Assembly (NCBI RefSeq): GCF_024721015.1
Contig: NZ_JANAIF010000005.1
Coordinates: forward strand, 1-64,000
Reading direction: 5' to 3'
DNA from: Xenorhabdus bovienii
GTDB taxonomy: Bacteria > Pseudomonadota > Gammaproteobacteria > Enterobacterales > Enterobacteriaceae
DNA length: 64,000 bases
The notes below the pieces were generated by a model, which worked only from the letters and a program-made list of their open reading frames with translations, did no database searches and was not told the DNA's origin. Position numbers and translations under genes: made by a program. Of the stretch, positions 46,043-61,106 are shown piece after piece; positions within the stretch are counted from its first letter, which is position 1; the number at the start of each line of letters is the position of its first letter.

Positions 46043-47848
46043 ATGCTTCCCTCAATTTTTGTGCGTTTCAAAACTGGTTTAGTCTGCACAGCGCTGCTGT
46101 CGACTATGATTATTGCAGGGTGTACCACGCCAGAACAGCAAGGGCAACCACCTTCTAAGCCACAAGACAAGATCAGCGCAGAGATTAACCGCTATCAGTC
46201 CATTATTGATGCAGCTCACAATCAACCGTCTTTGGATGTTATCCGCGCTTATATTGCGCTGGAAACACATACCGCAGACGACGCTGCTCACCAGAAAAAC
46301 ATTGATGATACATGGCAGGCACTGACGCATCTTTCCCCGCAACAGTTGGGCGAACTGGTGATTAATGCCAGTGAGTATACGCTTCAGGGTTGGCTCGACC
46401 TACTCAATGCCTATCTCGTCAATAAACAAGATCTAGATAAGCTACGTACTGCCATCAATGACTGGCGTACCCGCTATCCAGATAACCCGGCTATGCGGAG
46501 CTTGCCCACTTCGCTGCAACAAATGCTGCTCAAGCCAAAGGACAGCCATGCCATTATCGGGCTATTCCTCCCCCTGAGCGGTCAGGCAAAAGTGTTCGGT
46601 GAGGCAATCCGCCAAGGCTTCCTTGATGCACAAAAAGGACTGCCACAGCCAACTTTGCCTGTAAATGCTACCGTATCAGCGCCAGAAGCAGGGATAGCAG
46701 CAAATACGACTGAAACGGCTGAAGCCGCACTATCATCTTCTCCAGCCTCAGCAACTTCAACCACTATTGCTGCTGCCCCGGTCAACGATCAGCCGGTGAA
46801 AGTTTATGACACCAACAGCCAGCCACTTGCCAACCTGCTGGCACAAGCTGAACAAGATGGTGTTACGCTGGTCGTTGGACCATTGCTGAAACCGAATGTG
46901 GAGCAATTGGTACAAATTAATACGCCATTGAACATTCTCGCGCTCAACGAACTGGACGTTTCACAATCGCGGTCTAATATCTGCTATTTCTCCCTGTCTC
47001 CTGAAGATGAAGCTAAAAATGCGGCTTTGCATCTCTGGCAGCAGCAAAAACGCAATCCATTGGTATTAGTGCCACGTACCGAGCTAGGTAATCGGGTAAC
47101 CAAAGCCTTTGCAAAAGAATGGCAGAAATTGGGTGGTAATGTGGCTTTGCAACAGACTTTCGGGACACTGAGTGAAATGAAGCAATCCATTAATCGTGGT
47201 ATGGGCATTCGTCTATCTGGTACGCCCATTCCAGTCAGCGCTTACCTGCCAGATGCGGATGCATCACAGCTCAAAACGAACGGAGCGGTGATCGCCACAA
47301 GCTCCCCTACAAATTCTGCCAGTGGTGCCGTCGATGCCGTTTACATTGCAGCGACAACGGATGAACTGACCCTCATCAAGCCAATGATCGATATGGCAAT
47401 CAGTTCCCGTAAGAAACCCGCACTCTATGCTAATTCACGCAGTAATAAGGCGGGTGTAGGGCCGGATTTCCGTCTGGAAATGGACGGTATGCAGTTTAGT
47501 GACATTCCATTGCTGACAGGCGTCAATTTGCCATTAATGCAGCAGGCAGCCAGTAAATTTGCCAATGACTATTCCCTGATGCGTCTCTATGCCATGGGCA
47601 TAGATGCATGGTCACTGGCTAATCAGTTTACACAGCTACAGCAAGGCACCGGATTCCATATGAAGGGGGCATCGGGAGAGCTTTCCGTCACAAATAATTG
47701 TACAATATTACGCCAGCTGGCGTGGATGCAGTTTAATAATGGCCGTATCACTATCGAGAATAATGCGGCCAATAATATTGACGCCACTGTCGACAACACC
47801 GTTAATAAAAGCACTGACAGCAGTAATTCAGTACAATTAATGCCGTAA
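46043..47848 (+). CDS. lpoA: Penicillin-binding protein 1a activator lipoprotein, shortened
   Basis: 601 residues from the ATG at 46043, which opens a type II signal peptide with lipobox IAGC (earlier in-frame starts precede it by 17-24 residues). After the lipobox only about 20 residues precede RYQSIIDAAHNQPSLDVIRA, which aligns with a site about 110-120 residues further into the E. coli protein; so much of the N-terminal TPR part (roughly 85-90 residues) is missing. The LppC-like C-terminal domain (LFLPLSGQAKVFGEAIRQGF; then ICYFSLSPEDEAKNAALHLW) is complete, separated by an Ala/Thr/Ser-rich linker at about 210-255. LpoA stimulates PBP1a from the outer membrane. Confidence 0.93.
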   Translation: MLPSIFVRFKTGLVCTALLSTMIIAGCTTPEQQGQPPSKPQDKISAEINRYQSIIDAAHNQPSLDVIRAYIALETHTADDAAHQKNIDDTWQALTHLSPQQLGELVINASEYTLQGWLDLLNAYLVNKQDLDKLRTAINDWRTRYPDNPAMRSLPTSLQQMLLKPKDSHAIIGLFLPLSGQAKVFGEAIRQGFLDAQKGLPQPTLPVNATVSAPEAGIAANTTETAEAALSSSPASATSTTIAAAPVNDQPVKVYDTNSQPLANLLAQAEQDGVTLVVGPLLKPNVEQLVQINTPLNILALNELDVSQSRSNICYFSLSPEDEAKNAALHLWQQQKRNPLVLVPRTELGNRVTKAFAKEWQKLGGNVALQQTFGTLSEMKQSINRGMGIRLSGTPIPVSAYLPDADASQLKTNGAVIATSSPTNSASGAVDAVYIAATTDELTLIKPMIDMAISSRKKPALYANSRSNKAGVGPDFRLEMDGMQFSDIPLLTGVNLPLMQQAASKFANDYSLMRLYAMGIDAWSLANQFTQLQQGTGFHMKGASGELSVTNNCTILRQLAWMQFNNGRITIENNAANNIDATVDNTVNKSTDSSNSVQLMP

Positions 47849-47861
47849 GTAACATAAAAAT

Positions 47862-47893
47862 GGGCGCGATCACTATTGCATTATGACGCGCCC
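47862..47893. terminator. Hairpin after lpoA
   Basis: GGGCGCG (47862-47868) pairs with CGCGCCC (47887-47893); the T-run lies on the minus-strand side (ATTTTTATG), so for lpoA it would be an incomplete terminator. Confidence 0.45.
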
Positions 47894-47900
47894 CAACGTC

Positions 47901-47918
47901 ACTGGCTTGTTAGCCAGT
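47901..47918. other. Short hairpin in the yraN leader
   Basis: ACTGGCT-TGTT-AGCCAGT, a seven-base perfect stem with a four-base loop about 35 bases before yraN. Possible leader structure or weak terminator. Confidence 0.4.
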
Positions 47919-47953
47919 CAACATAATATTTTCGTTTTAATGGTCATTTCAGG

Positions 47954-48316
47954 ATGAAAAAACCAAGCATCAATCGCTATGCGCAGGGACGCTATTACGA
48001 GCAGCAGGTTAAACAGTTTCTGCAACAACAGGGGCTTGTCTTTGTTGCAGAGAATGTGAAAATTCGGGGTGGGGAAATTGATCTGATTATGCGTGATAAA
48101 CAGACATGGGTATTTGTCGAGGTTCGTTTCCGCCAAAACGCAACATATGGTGATGCCATTGCTACAATTACCCAGAGCAAGCGCAGAAAAATATTGTATA
48201 CAGCTTCTGTCTGGCTGTATCAACGCAACGAGTGTCTGGAAACGGCCTCGTGTCGCTTTGATATTTGTGCAATTACAGGTCAGAAATTTGAATGGCTAAA
48301 AAATGCCTTCACCTGA
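47954..48316 (+). CDS. yraN: UPF0102 family endonuclease-like protein YraN
   Basis: 120 residues. GRYYEQQVKQFLQQQGL near 12-28 and the restriction-endonuclease-fold core GGEIDLIMRDKQTWVFVEVR near 39-58 give the catalytic-type E-D-E-V-K-like set of this family. Function unproven; Holliday-junction-resolvase-like fold. Follows lpoA and precedes diaA as in E. coli. Confidence 0.93.
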   Translation: MKKPSINRYAQGRYYEQQVKQFLQQQGLVFVAENVKIRGGEIDLIMRDKQTWVFVEVRFRQNATYGDAIATITQSKRRKILYTASVWLYQRNECLETASCRFDICAITGQKFEWLKNAFT

Positions 48317-48332
48317 ATGAAAACCTATTGCT

Positions 48333-48378
48333 ATACCCAATAGATTTCAAGTAGCAGCTTGAAAGATGAAGGGTATAT
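48333..48378. repeat. Palindromic intergenic repeat, copy 2
   Basis: ATACCCAATAGATTTCAAGT, then AGCAGCTTGAAAGATG and AAGGGTATAT; same element as at 43817, with fully matching ATACCC/GGGTAT ends. Lies between yraN and diaA. Confidence 0.85.
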
Positions 48379-48427
48379 AGGCTATCACTCTCTACATAAA
48401 ATAGATTATCAATATATAGGTCATAAC

Positions 48428-49018
48428 GTGCTGGATAGAATTAAAGTCTGCTTTACAGAAAGTATTCAAACTCAAATCGCAGCAGCAGAAGCATTGCCCG
48501 ACGCGATATCACGCGCCGCAATGATGATGGTTCAATCACTGCTGAATGGCAACAAAATCCTTTGCTGTGGCAATGGCGGCTCTGCCGCGACAGCACAGCG
48601 TTTTGCCGCCAGTATGATAAACCGATTTGAGACAGAGCGGCCAAGCCTGCCAGCTCTGTCTCTGAATGCTGATAACGTGGTGATCACTTCCATCGCCAAC
48701 AGTAAACAGCCAGACGAAATCTACGCCAAACAGGTCAGAGCGCTGGGACATGCTGGAGACGTTCTGCTTGCCATCTCTACGCACGGAAACAGCCGGGATA
48801 TCATCAAGGCGGTGGAAGCGGCTGTCACGCGCGATATGACGATTGTCGCACTGACCGGTTATGATGGTGGTGAACTAGCAGGCTTACTGGGACCACAGGA
48901 TGTAGAAATCCGCATCCCTTCGCATCACAGTATCAGAATTCAAGAAGTTCACATGCTGACAATTAACTGTCTGTGCGACTTAATCGATAATACGTTATTT
49001 CCTCATCAGGATGACTAA
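48428..49018 (+). CDS. diaA: DnaA initiator-associating protein DiaA
   Basis: 196 residues from the GTG at 48428, the same length as E. coli DiaA; AGGT lies nearby upstream, and an in-frame ATG at 48359 would start inside the repeat element. SIS-domain protein: [20 protein letters not shown] near 45-64, [19 protein letters not shown] near 116-134. It binds DnaA multimers and promotes timely replication initiation at oriC. Followed by dolP after 11 bases. Confidence 0.95.
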   Translation: MLDRIKVCFTESIQTQIAAAEALPDAISRAAMMMVQSLLNGNKILCCGNGGSAATAQRFAASMINRFETERPSLPALSLNADNVVITSIANSKQPDEIYAKQVRALGHAGDVLLAISTHGNSRDIIKAVEAAVTRDMTIVALTGYDGGELAGLLGPQDVEIRIPSHHSIRIQEVHMLTINCLCDLIDNTLFPHQDD

Positions 49019-49029
49019 GGAGCTAAATA

Positions 49030-49605
49030 ATGCGGCTATTTTCTCTATTAATAGTATTTTGCAGTGCAATGTTATTGCAGGGATGTATTGGTGCCGCCGT
49101 CGTGGGTTCTGCCGCGATTGCGACAAAAGCGGGTAGTGATCCCCGGTCAATTGGTCAACAGGTTGACGATGGCACTCTGGAAGCCCGCGTCAGTAATGCC
49201 ATCAGCAAAGATCCACAAATTAAGGCACAAGCCCGCATAATTGTGACTGTTTATCAGGGTAGAGTGCTGCTAACTGGACAAAGCCCGGATCTGCAACTGG
49301 GTGATCGGGCAAAACAGCTCGCCTCAAAGGTCGAAGGCACTGAAGCGGTATATAACGAAGTCCGTCAAGGTAATCCTGTTGACCTGGGTACGGCCTCTGT
49401 AGACACTTGGCTGACAACCAAAGTACGTTCCAAGATTTTAGCCAGTGATTCAGTGAAGTCATCGAATATCAAGGTCGTCACTGAAAATGGTGAAGTCTTT
49501 TTGTTTGGTATTGTCACCAGACAGGAAGGTACAGATGCTGCGAAGATAGCCAGTGAAACCAGCGGTGTTAAGCGCGTGACAACGGCATTCACTTATCTCA
49601 ATTGA
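49030..49605 (+). CDS. dolP: Outer-membrane BON-domain lipoprotein DolP (YraP)
   Basis: 191 residues with lipobox LLQGC (Cys19). Two BON domains follow, about 48-115 (KAQARIIVTVYQGRVLLTGQ) and about 126-190 (SSNIKVVTENGEVFLFGIVT). DolP supports outer-membrane integrity and the BAM complex and binds anionic lipid at division sites. Part of the diaA-dolP unit; sigma-E control is known in E. coli. Confidence 0.95.
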   Translation: MRLFSLLIVFCSAMLLQGCIGAAVVGSAAIATKAGSDPRSIGQQVDDGTLEARVSNAISKDPQIKAQARIIVTVYQGRVLLTGQSPDLQLGDRAKQLASKVEGTEAVYNEVRQGNPVDLGTASVDTWLTTKVRSKILASDSVKSSNIKVVTENGEVFLFGIVTRQEGTDAAKIASETSGVKRVTTAFTYLN

Positions 49606-49685
49606 GATCCCGTTGAACATCAACTGTACGTATAGCGGCACAAGTCAGTGCCGCTTTTATTTGAGCATCTCATTGCTATCTCAAT

Positions 49686-50393
49686 TTATTTTGTTTCAGA
49701 TAACTTTCTCCCCCCTAGCAGCCGCATTTGCCGCAAAATCCACTGCTGACGCTGCAACAAGTAAGCTGAAGGCGCATCAACTTTATAACGATGAGGATTG
49801 GGTAACACCGCTGCCAGTAATGCCGCTTCAGAGGCAGTCAAACGATTGGCCGATTTACCAAAATAATGCCGTGCCGCCTCTTCCACACCAAAAATGCCAT
49901 GACCAAATTCAGCAATATTGAGATAGACCGTCAAAATACGTTTCTTTGACCATAACAATTCCAAAACAACGGCCATCCCTGCTTCCAATCCCTTTCTCAC
50001 CCAACTGCGCCCTTCCCACAAGAACAAATTCTTGGCGGTTTGCTGGGTAATAGTGGAAGCGCCACGTATCCGCTTCTGAAATTTTTTATTATGTGCCATC
50101 GCCGTTTCGATAGCCTCAAAATCCAATCCCCAATGTTTTGGAAACTTTTGATCTTCGGCCGCAATGACGGCTAATGTCATATAAGGTGAAATTTGATTCT
50201 GATCCATCCATGAGGAACGGGAAACATAAGATAAATTAATTGACATTAAGGCGCTAATTTGACGCTCTGCCATTACCATAGAAAACGGCACCGGCAGAAA
50301 CGAAAACAAAATTACAGCAACGAACCACAGAATTGTGATCGTAAGCACAATTTTTTTCAACCAGGGCCACAATATTGAAAAAGGATTTTTCAT
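49686..50393 (-). CDS. mtgA: Monofunctional peptidoglycan glycosyltransferase
   Basis: 235 residues from the ATG at 50393; a TTG at 50405 in frame would overlap the elbB end. One N-terminal membrane helix (about 12-35) followed by a GT51 domain: [17 protein letters not shown] near 78-94 with the catalytic Glu in [25 protein letters not shown] near 112-131 and [19 protein letters not shown] near 152-170. Polymerises lipid II in the periplasm. Follows elbB closely. Confidence 0.94.
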   Translation of the reverse strand: MKNPFSILWPWLKKIVLTITILWFVAVILFSFLPVPFSMVMAERQISALMSINLSYVSRSSWMDQNQISPYMTLAVIAAEDQKFPKHWGLDFEAIETAMAHNKKFQKRIRGASTITQQTAKNLFLWEGRSWVRKGLEAGMAVVLELLWSKKRILTVYLNIAEFGHGIFGVEEAARHYFGKSANRLTASEAALLAAVLPNPHRYKVDAPSAYLLQRQQWILRQMRLLGGRKLSETK

Positions 50394-50397
50394 CCGA

Positions 50398-51051
50398 TTA
50401 CTCAATCATTTCCAATATTTTGCGAACCAATTTATCAATTCCTTGTTCAGCCTGAGATAGAGATTCCGCAAGCATATAGGCTGGAGTTGTTACAATTTTG
50501 TTTTTAAAATCAATAACAATGTCATCAACTGGGCACTCAATGTGAATTCCTCCCATTGCCTCTATTTGTGCCGCAGTTTCTGGGTCATTACCGATGGTTA
50601 CTTTTATCGGCCTGCCTAATATTTTAGCTACCATGACGGGAGCAATGCACATGAACCCCATAGGTTTACCCTGCTGATGCATAGAACGCACTATACTTAA
50701 TAAATCTTTATTTATTTCACATTCTGATCCTTTAAATGCGAAATTACACAAATTCTTAGCGACGCCAAAACCACCAGGAATAATCAGCGCATCCAAGGTA
50801 TTAATATCAACCTGAGATAAAGGCTGGATATTTCCGCGTGTTATTCGAGCAGACTCCTGCATTATGTGGCGAGTTTCTTTTTCCTCCTTTCCATTAAGGT
50901 GATTAATTACATGATGTTGTAATTCATCAGGTGAAAAAAAAGACACTTTAGCACCCAAGCGACTTAAAGAGAGCATAGTCAGGACTGATTCGTGAATTTC
51001 ACTTCCGTCATAGACTCCGCATCCACTTAATATAACTGCAACGCATTTCAT
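50398..51051 (-). CDS. elbB: DJ-1/PfpI-like glyoxalase, isoprenoid biosynthesis protein ElbB
   Basis: 217 residues from the ATG at 51051 (four residues later than the longest frame). [19 protein letters not shown] near 4-22, [20 protein letters not shown] near 84-103 and [16 protein letters not shown] near 131-146 with the nucleophile Cys in the MCIAP elbow. ElbB is a glyoxalase III-type protein of DJ-1 fold. It lies between arcZ and mtgA as in E. coli. Confidence 0.94.
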   Translation of the reverse strand: MKCVAVILSGCGVYDGSEIHESVLTMLSLSRLGAKVSFFSPDELQHHVINHLNGKEEKETRHIMQESARITRGNIQPLSQVDINTLDALIIPGGFGVAKNLCNFAFKGSECEINKDLLSIVRSMHQQGKPMGFMCIAPVMVAKILGRPIKVTIGNDPETAAQIEAMGGIHIECPVDDIVIDFKNKIVTTPAYMLAESLSQAEQGIDKLVRKILEMIE

Positions 51052-51170
51052 ATTTATCTCCATTTGTAGTAGATTAATGCTTAACCCCTTAGAGGGTTAA
51101 ACACCAATCTTCATCACAGATTTTAATGAATCTTGTAACAAAAAATCTTATCTTTGCTATGTTGGTACCT

Positions 51171-51297
51171 GTGTTCAGTACGGAAGAATTTTTTAACTAC
51201 TCGCGCTGAAAATAAATTTTAGATAAGCGGGTAGACAAGTTTCCCTGGTGTTGGCGCAGTATTCGCGCACCCCAACTTCGGTTGGGGTTATTTTTTT
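51171..51297 (+). ncRNA. arcZ: ArcZ regulatory small RNA
   Basis: The 3' part TTTCCCTGGTGTTGGCGCAG, TATTCGCGCACCCC is identical to the conserved seed/processed region of enterobacterial ArcZ (the E. coli copy lies at the same place between elbB and arcB, opposite to arcB). It ends in a perfect terminator (51269-51297). The 5' end is set by an extended -10 TGCTATGTT (51155-51163) preceded by TTGTAA; the length of about 127 nt agrees with the 121 nt of E. coli. ArcZ is an Hfq-dependent RNA that activates rpoS and represses many mRNAs; in Xenorhabdus and Photorhabdus it is reported to control specialised metabolite production. The 5' half is diverged. Confidence 0.93.
51269..51297 (+). terminator. 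ArcZ terminator
   Basis: ACCCCAAC-TTCG-GTTGGGGT followed by TA and seven T: a strong UUCG-capped terminator typical of Hfq-bound RNAs. Confidence 0.92.
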
Positions 51298-53624
51298 GTA
51301 GCGTCAGTTAACCAGTTTCTCAATGTTTCCGTATCACTTCTCCATTCCAATTTTAACTCATCCACCCATTCTTGAACGTTATCCCACCATGCAGGTAAAT
51401 CAGGTGATTGAATCTGCTGTGCCAATTGCTGTAAGTGACGTAATCCAACAGAACCCGCCGCTCCCTTGATTTTATGGGCCTCCTCCGTGATCCCTTTCTG
51501 ATCCCTCGCGGTCATGTTTGAATCCAACAAGGCAAGATAACTTGGCATCATGGTTTCAAACATTTTCAGGTTATCAGCAATCATTTTTGGCCCGACCAAA
51601 TCGATATATTGATTGAGCATCTCTGTATCAAGTAAATCTTCGTTCTTCTTCACAACCTTTGTCTCCTGTAATGTCTGTTCAGGCTTAGGCGCCTTACCCC
51701 AGAATTTCTCCATCACGGCGGTTAACTCCTTGACAGAGAGCGGCTTACTGAGCACATCATCCATTCCCACATCAAGATATTCTCTTTTATCCTTCAACAC
51801 ATTGGCAGTCAACGCAACCAATGGAGGAAGTGACTGACTTGGATAGCGCTGGTGTAATTGACGGGCAATATCCAGCCCAGTCATATCCGGCAACTGAATA
51901 TCAAGTAACACTAAGTCATATTCATCAGGATCAAACATCATCAATGCGTCATGACCATTCATGGCAACATCGACGCTATTTCCCAATTTCTCCAGAACGG
52001 AGCGGGCAACAATAACGTTCAGTTCAATATCTTCAACCAACAGGATGTTGAGTGCAGGCAATGGCAATTCGCTCTCTTCTTGTCCTTCTGATTTTTCATC
52101 AACAGCAGGGGCAACAATAGACAATGTAAAACAGGAGCCTTGATCCACTGTGCTTTCCACGACAATATCTCCCCCCATACTTTGGGCAAGGCGTTTAGAG
52201 ACGGCAAGCCCGATACCGGTTCCGGTTGCCGGGCGCCCACCCGCACTGTCTGTTACCTGATAATACATGGCGAAAATTTTTTCCAACTCACTAGAAGGAA
52301 TGCCAATTCCGGAATCGGTGACTTCAAATAACAGCCGCTCGCCTCCTTCACGCCAGATACGAACCCGAATCTCGCCTTTCTGAGTAAATTTCACGGCATT
52401 GCCGATCAGGTTCCACAAGATTTGCCGCAAACGGGTGCCATCAGTCAAAATTTTGGCGGGCAATGGTAATTCCGGTTCCAGTACAAACCGAATGCCTTTC
52501 GGCTGCGCCAGTAGCCCTGACAGGTTTTCCAAATCAGCCATAAAGCCCGTGAAGTCAATCTGCTGGTTATCAAGCTGGACTTTACGGCGCTCAATTTTAT
52601 CCAACTCAATAATATCATTGAAAATATTACCAAGAGTGATAGCACTGACATGGATAGTTTTCAGATATTTACACTGTTCTGGCGTCAGATCAGTGTCCAT
52701 CAGGATGCGACTCAGACCAACAATGCCATTCAAAGGCGTACGAAGCTCATGGCTAATCGTTGAGATAAAGGTCGTCTTATCCCTGCTGGCATTCTCCAAC
52801 GCGTCCTGGTAGCGTTTACGTTCCGTTATATCGCGCCCAAACCCCATCAGACCGTGCCTTTTCCCAACGCGATCATAAAAAGGAACTTTTCTGAGTTCAA
52901 AACAGGCTTTACGTGCATCGGGATAAACCAACCACTGTTCGTAAGTCAACGATACATTGTGACGAAACACTTTTTCATCGGTTTCCATCACCTTACTGGC
53001 GACTTCTTTGTCGTAAACCTCCGTCGGTGTCAGGCCGATAAGTTGTTTTTCACTTTTGCCCGTCAGCAGTTCCATCGCACGGTTACAACCGGAAAATTCA
53101 TTGTCTTCATTACGGTAATAAACCAAGTCGGGAGAAGCATCAAGAAATGAACGCAGCAGAATCGATTGCTGCTCAAGTGCACTCTGGGTTTTTTCACGCT
53201 GTTCCATTTCCGACTTTAATTTATCCAACAGTACCAGATGCGTTTTTTCTGCTTTTTCTCTGTCATTGATTTCATGATTTAATTGAGCAATATTTTCTTT
53301 AAGTTGCAGGTTCAATTTGGCATCCCGCTGACGCATTTCCTCCAGTTTTGCGACCAGGCTGGATAAACGTTGGCGGGATTCTTCAAGTTGCTCCACCACG
53401 ATGGAAAGAAAATAAACCGCCCAAGGCGTGATCAATAAACCAAAAAAGATGGAACCAATTAAATCAGTTCGTTGTACTTCTCCACGCCAGTGTAAAGTGA
53501 TTGCTATCTGTATCACCATCGCAAGGATAATGAGAACAGATGCAAGCAGTAACGAAAAACGCACCAGCCCTAATTTCATCATCAAATCGACATAATACTG
53601 GGCAAATCTCCTGATCCGCTTCAT
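51288..53624 (-). CDS. arcB: Aerobic respiration sensor histidine kinase ArcB
   Basis: 778 residues from the ATG at 53624 (a longer frame adds seven residues). Two N-terminal membrane helices (about 20-80), a leucine-zipper/coiled coil (about 78-155), PAS domain (about 155-270), the H-box FISTISHELRTPLNG near 283-297, ATPase domain with N-, G1- and G2-type motifs, a receiver with LVLLDIQLPDMTG near 570-582, and a C-terminal HPt domain with EAHKIKGAAGSVG near 710-722. Tripartite phosphorelay to ArcA under low oxygen. The 3' end overlaps the arcZ terminator on the other strand. Confidence 0.96.
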   Translation of the reverse strand: MKRIRRFAQYYVDLMMKLGLVRFSLLLASVLIILAMVIQIAITLHWRGEVQRTDLIGSIFFGLLITPWAVYFLSIVVEQLEESRQRLSSLVAKLEEMRQRDAKLNLQLKENIAQLNHEINDREKAEKTHLVLLDKLKSEMEQREKTQSALEQQSILLRSFLDASPDLVYYRNEDNEFSGCNRAMELLTGKSEKQLIGLTPTEVYDKEVASKVMETDEKVFRHNVSLTYEQWLVYPDARKACFELRKVPFYDRVGKRHGLMGFGRDITERKRYQDALENASRDKTTFISTISHELRTPLNGIVGLSRILMDTDLTPEQCKYLKTIHVSAITLGNIFNDIIELDKIERRKVQLDNQQIDFTGFMADLENLSGLLAQPKGIRFVLEPELPLPAKILTDGTRLRQILWNLIGNAVKFTQKGEIRVRIWREGGERLLFEVTDSGIGIPSSELEKIFAMYYQVTDSAGGRPATGTGIGLAVSKRLAQSMGGDIVVESTVDQGSCFTLSIVAPAVDEKSEGQEESELPLPALNILLVEDIELNVIVARSVLEKLGNSVDVAMNGHDALMMFDPDEYDLVLLDIQLPDMTGLDIARQLHQRYPSQSLPPLVALTANVLKDKREYLDVGMDDVLSKPLSVKELTAVMEKFWGKAPKPEQTLQETKVVKKNEDLLDTEMLNQYIDLVGPKMIADNLKMFETMMPSYLALLDSNMTARDQKGITEEAHKIKGAAGSVGLRHLQQLAQQIQSPDLPAWWDNVQEWVDELKLEWRSDTETLRNWLTDATKK

Positions 53625-54280
53625 AACAACTCCAAGTAAAATCACCAGATTGAATCATAACGTAAAACAAACTCAACTTTGTTGAGGGATATCACCCCAA
53701 CACCCACAAGAATAAATAGTCATAAAAATAGAATAATTAATCGATATTTATTTTAAAAATTATTTTAGAACAAAAAGCAATCAATTATTTATTCTCAGTC
53801 AACATAAAATACACAACTTAATTCCATTAAATAAAATTAATTAAGATTAAAATATCGCAATAATACATTTTAAAAGAATATTTAAAATAAATATTATGCA
53901 GTATTTAGTGATATAGCTCACAACATCTCAGATTAATGATCTCAGTCACAAAATACAAAATGACGATTATTTTTATTTTAATTCAAATAGATATAATTAT
54001 TCCTGTTGTAAAAAACGCGATCTAGCACGATTTGACCTGCTCTATTTTTCTCGCTAAGTTGGGAATCCACTGAAAATCACTTGTCGGATAATTCTCCGAC
54101 TCATATTTATGCAGTGTCCTTATGCAGTGACATAACATCATTTTGATTTACCGCTTGTTATTGCCAATAAAGCAAGTGGTGTTTAGCTGAGGGCGCAAAT
54201 CAGACGCCTGTAGCAATAATATATACCTATATCACCTTGCGGGTGATGTGAGAGTCGGACAGACCTTGGGGAGCTCTACC
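53625..54280. promoter_or_regulatory. Divergent arcB-gltB control region
   Basis: 656 bases, very A+T-rich up to about 54000. E. coli has yhcC in this interval; it is not present here. Closer to gltB there is a GTCGGA/TCCGAC hairpin (54083-54100), a 10-base direct repeat TTATGCAGTG at 54107-54116 and 54120-54129 (13-base spacing), and a hairpin ATCACC/GGTGAT (54231-54247) ending about 33 bases before the gltB start. The A+T-rich part would suit Lrp and IHF sites known for gltBDF in E. coli, but none can be assigned. Confidence 0.5.
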
Positions 54281-60167
<5,887 letters not shown>

Positions 60168-60192
60168 TCCCTACCCACTGTTTCTTCCATTA

Positions 60193-60222
60193 TTTCTCCG
60201 GCCTTTTGACCGGAGAAAATTT
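60193..60222 (+). terminator. Terminator of gltBD
   Basis: TTTCTCCGG (60193-60201) pairs with CCGGAGAAA (60210-60218), then ATTTC. Nine-base stem; modest T-run. Confidence 0.75.
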
Positions 60223-60486
60223 CAAAAATTTAGAAACGAGTTCACTTTTATCTCTTCTTTACTCCCATATTAGTTGTATTTTTTTGCTTTATGCGACTAT
60301 TCTTATAACCTAAAGGTAAATATTCCGATTTAATCTACTGTGTTAATACAGCAAAAAATCTTATTTCTTTTCTCAAAGAGAAGACGATTTTTTAGTGCAA
60401 TTAGTTAAACGATATCCAAACAAAGATTAAATAATAGTTAATTAATTAAATAATAACTATTAATTGACAATGACTGGAAGAAATAG
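60223..60486. other. A+T-rich intergenic region
   Basis: No gene recognised; the very A+T-rich DNA must hold the promoter of the exported-protein gene that follows. Confidence 0.35.
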
Positions 60487-60993
60487 ATGCGCTTACTCAC
60501 ACAGATACTTTTATTCTCTTTCATATCCTTAATGAGCTCACCCTCAATTGCTCATTTATCGACACAAGCGGAAATCCTGCAACAAGTGCGAGAAAGAGGT
60601 GTAAATGCCGTTGTTGCGGAATTAGGAGAAAGTAGAAAAAGGGATGAAATCGCCTATAACATTACAACAGGTGAAAGTCAGTGGCTGAGAGTTGCATTTA
60701 CGCTATCCCCCAATATGCATTCCGAATTTTCGAAACAACTTCTTTGCTCTTTATCTTTTGCCTTAATTAATAACCCTGTAGAAGTCTTATCGCTGTCGAA
60801 AAAATATAATTCATTCTCATCAGATCAGATCTGCGATATACCGCCAACTTTAAAAGGCTTGGACGAAAGGACAAGTTTTATTGAAAAGCTGTCTAACAGC
60901 CTGAATGCAGCCAGAAAATCTAATTCCGGAAAAAATAATGAAAATATAGAAAATTGCCTGTGGAGACTATGGAGACTAGCTCAAACTTTATAG
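60487..60993 (+). CDS. Small exported protein of unknown function
   Basis: 168 residues. A clear type I signal peptide (residues 1-22, LLFSFISLMSSPSIA-H) precedes a hydrophilic mature protein with no family I recognise. Features: STQAEILQQVRERGVNAVVA helix near 25-44, two Cys (about residues 97 and 119) that could form a disulfide, and a C-terminal WRLWRLAQTL with paired Trp. It occupies the place where E. coli has gltF and the nan genes. Its A+T-rich upstream region, lack of neighbours in an operon and small size suggest an acquired or lineage-specific gene. Confidence 0.7.
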   Translation: MRLLTQILLFSFISLMSSPSIAHLSTQAEILQQVRERGVNAVVAELGESRKRDEIAYNITTGESQWLRVAFTLSPNMHSEFSKQLLCSLSFALINNPVEVLSLSKKYNSFSSDQICDIPPTLKGLDERTSFIEKLSNSLNAARKSNSGKNNENIENCLWRLWRLAQTL

Positions 60994-61047
60994 TACATTT
61001 TTGATTCCCAGACGAGTGCCTCTATAAAAGCGGGTACCACTAAAAAT

Positions 61048-61077
61048 AATAAAGGAGACCAAAATCTCCTTTATTTT
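61048..61077. terminator. Bidirectional terminator between the exported-protein gene and sspB
   Basis: AAAGGAGA (61051-61058), loop CCAAAA, TCTCCTTT (61065-61072), flanked by AATAAT on the left and ATTTTC on the right; serves both convergent genes. Confidence 0.75.
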
Positions 61078-61106
61078 CTATATTGTAACTGTACCTAGTT
61101 GCCTGT

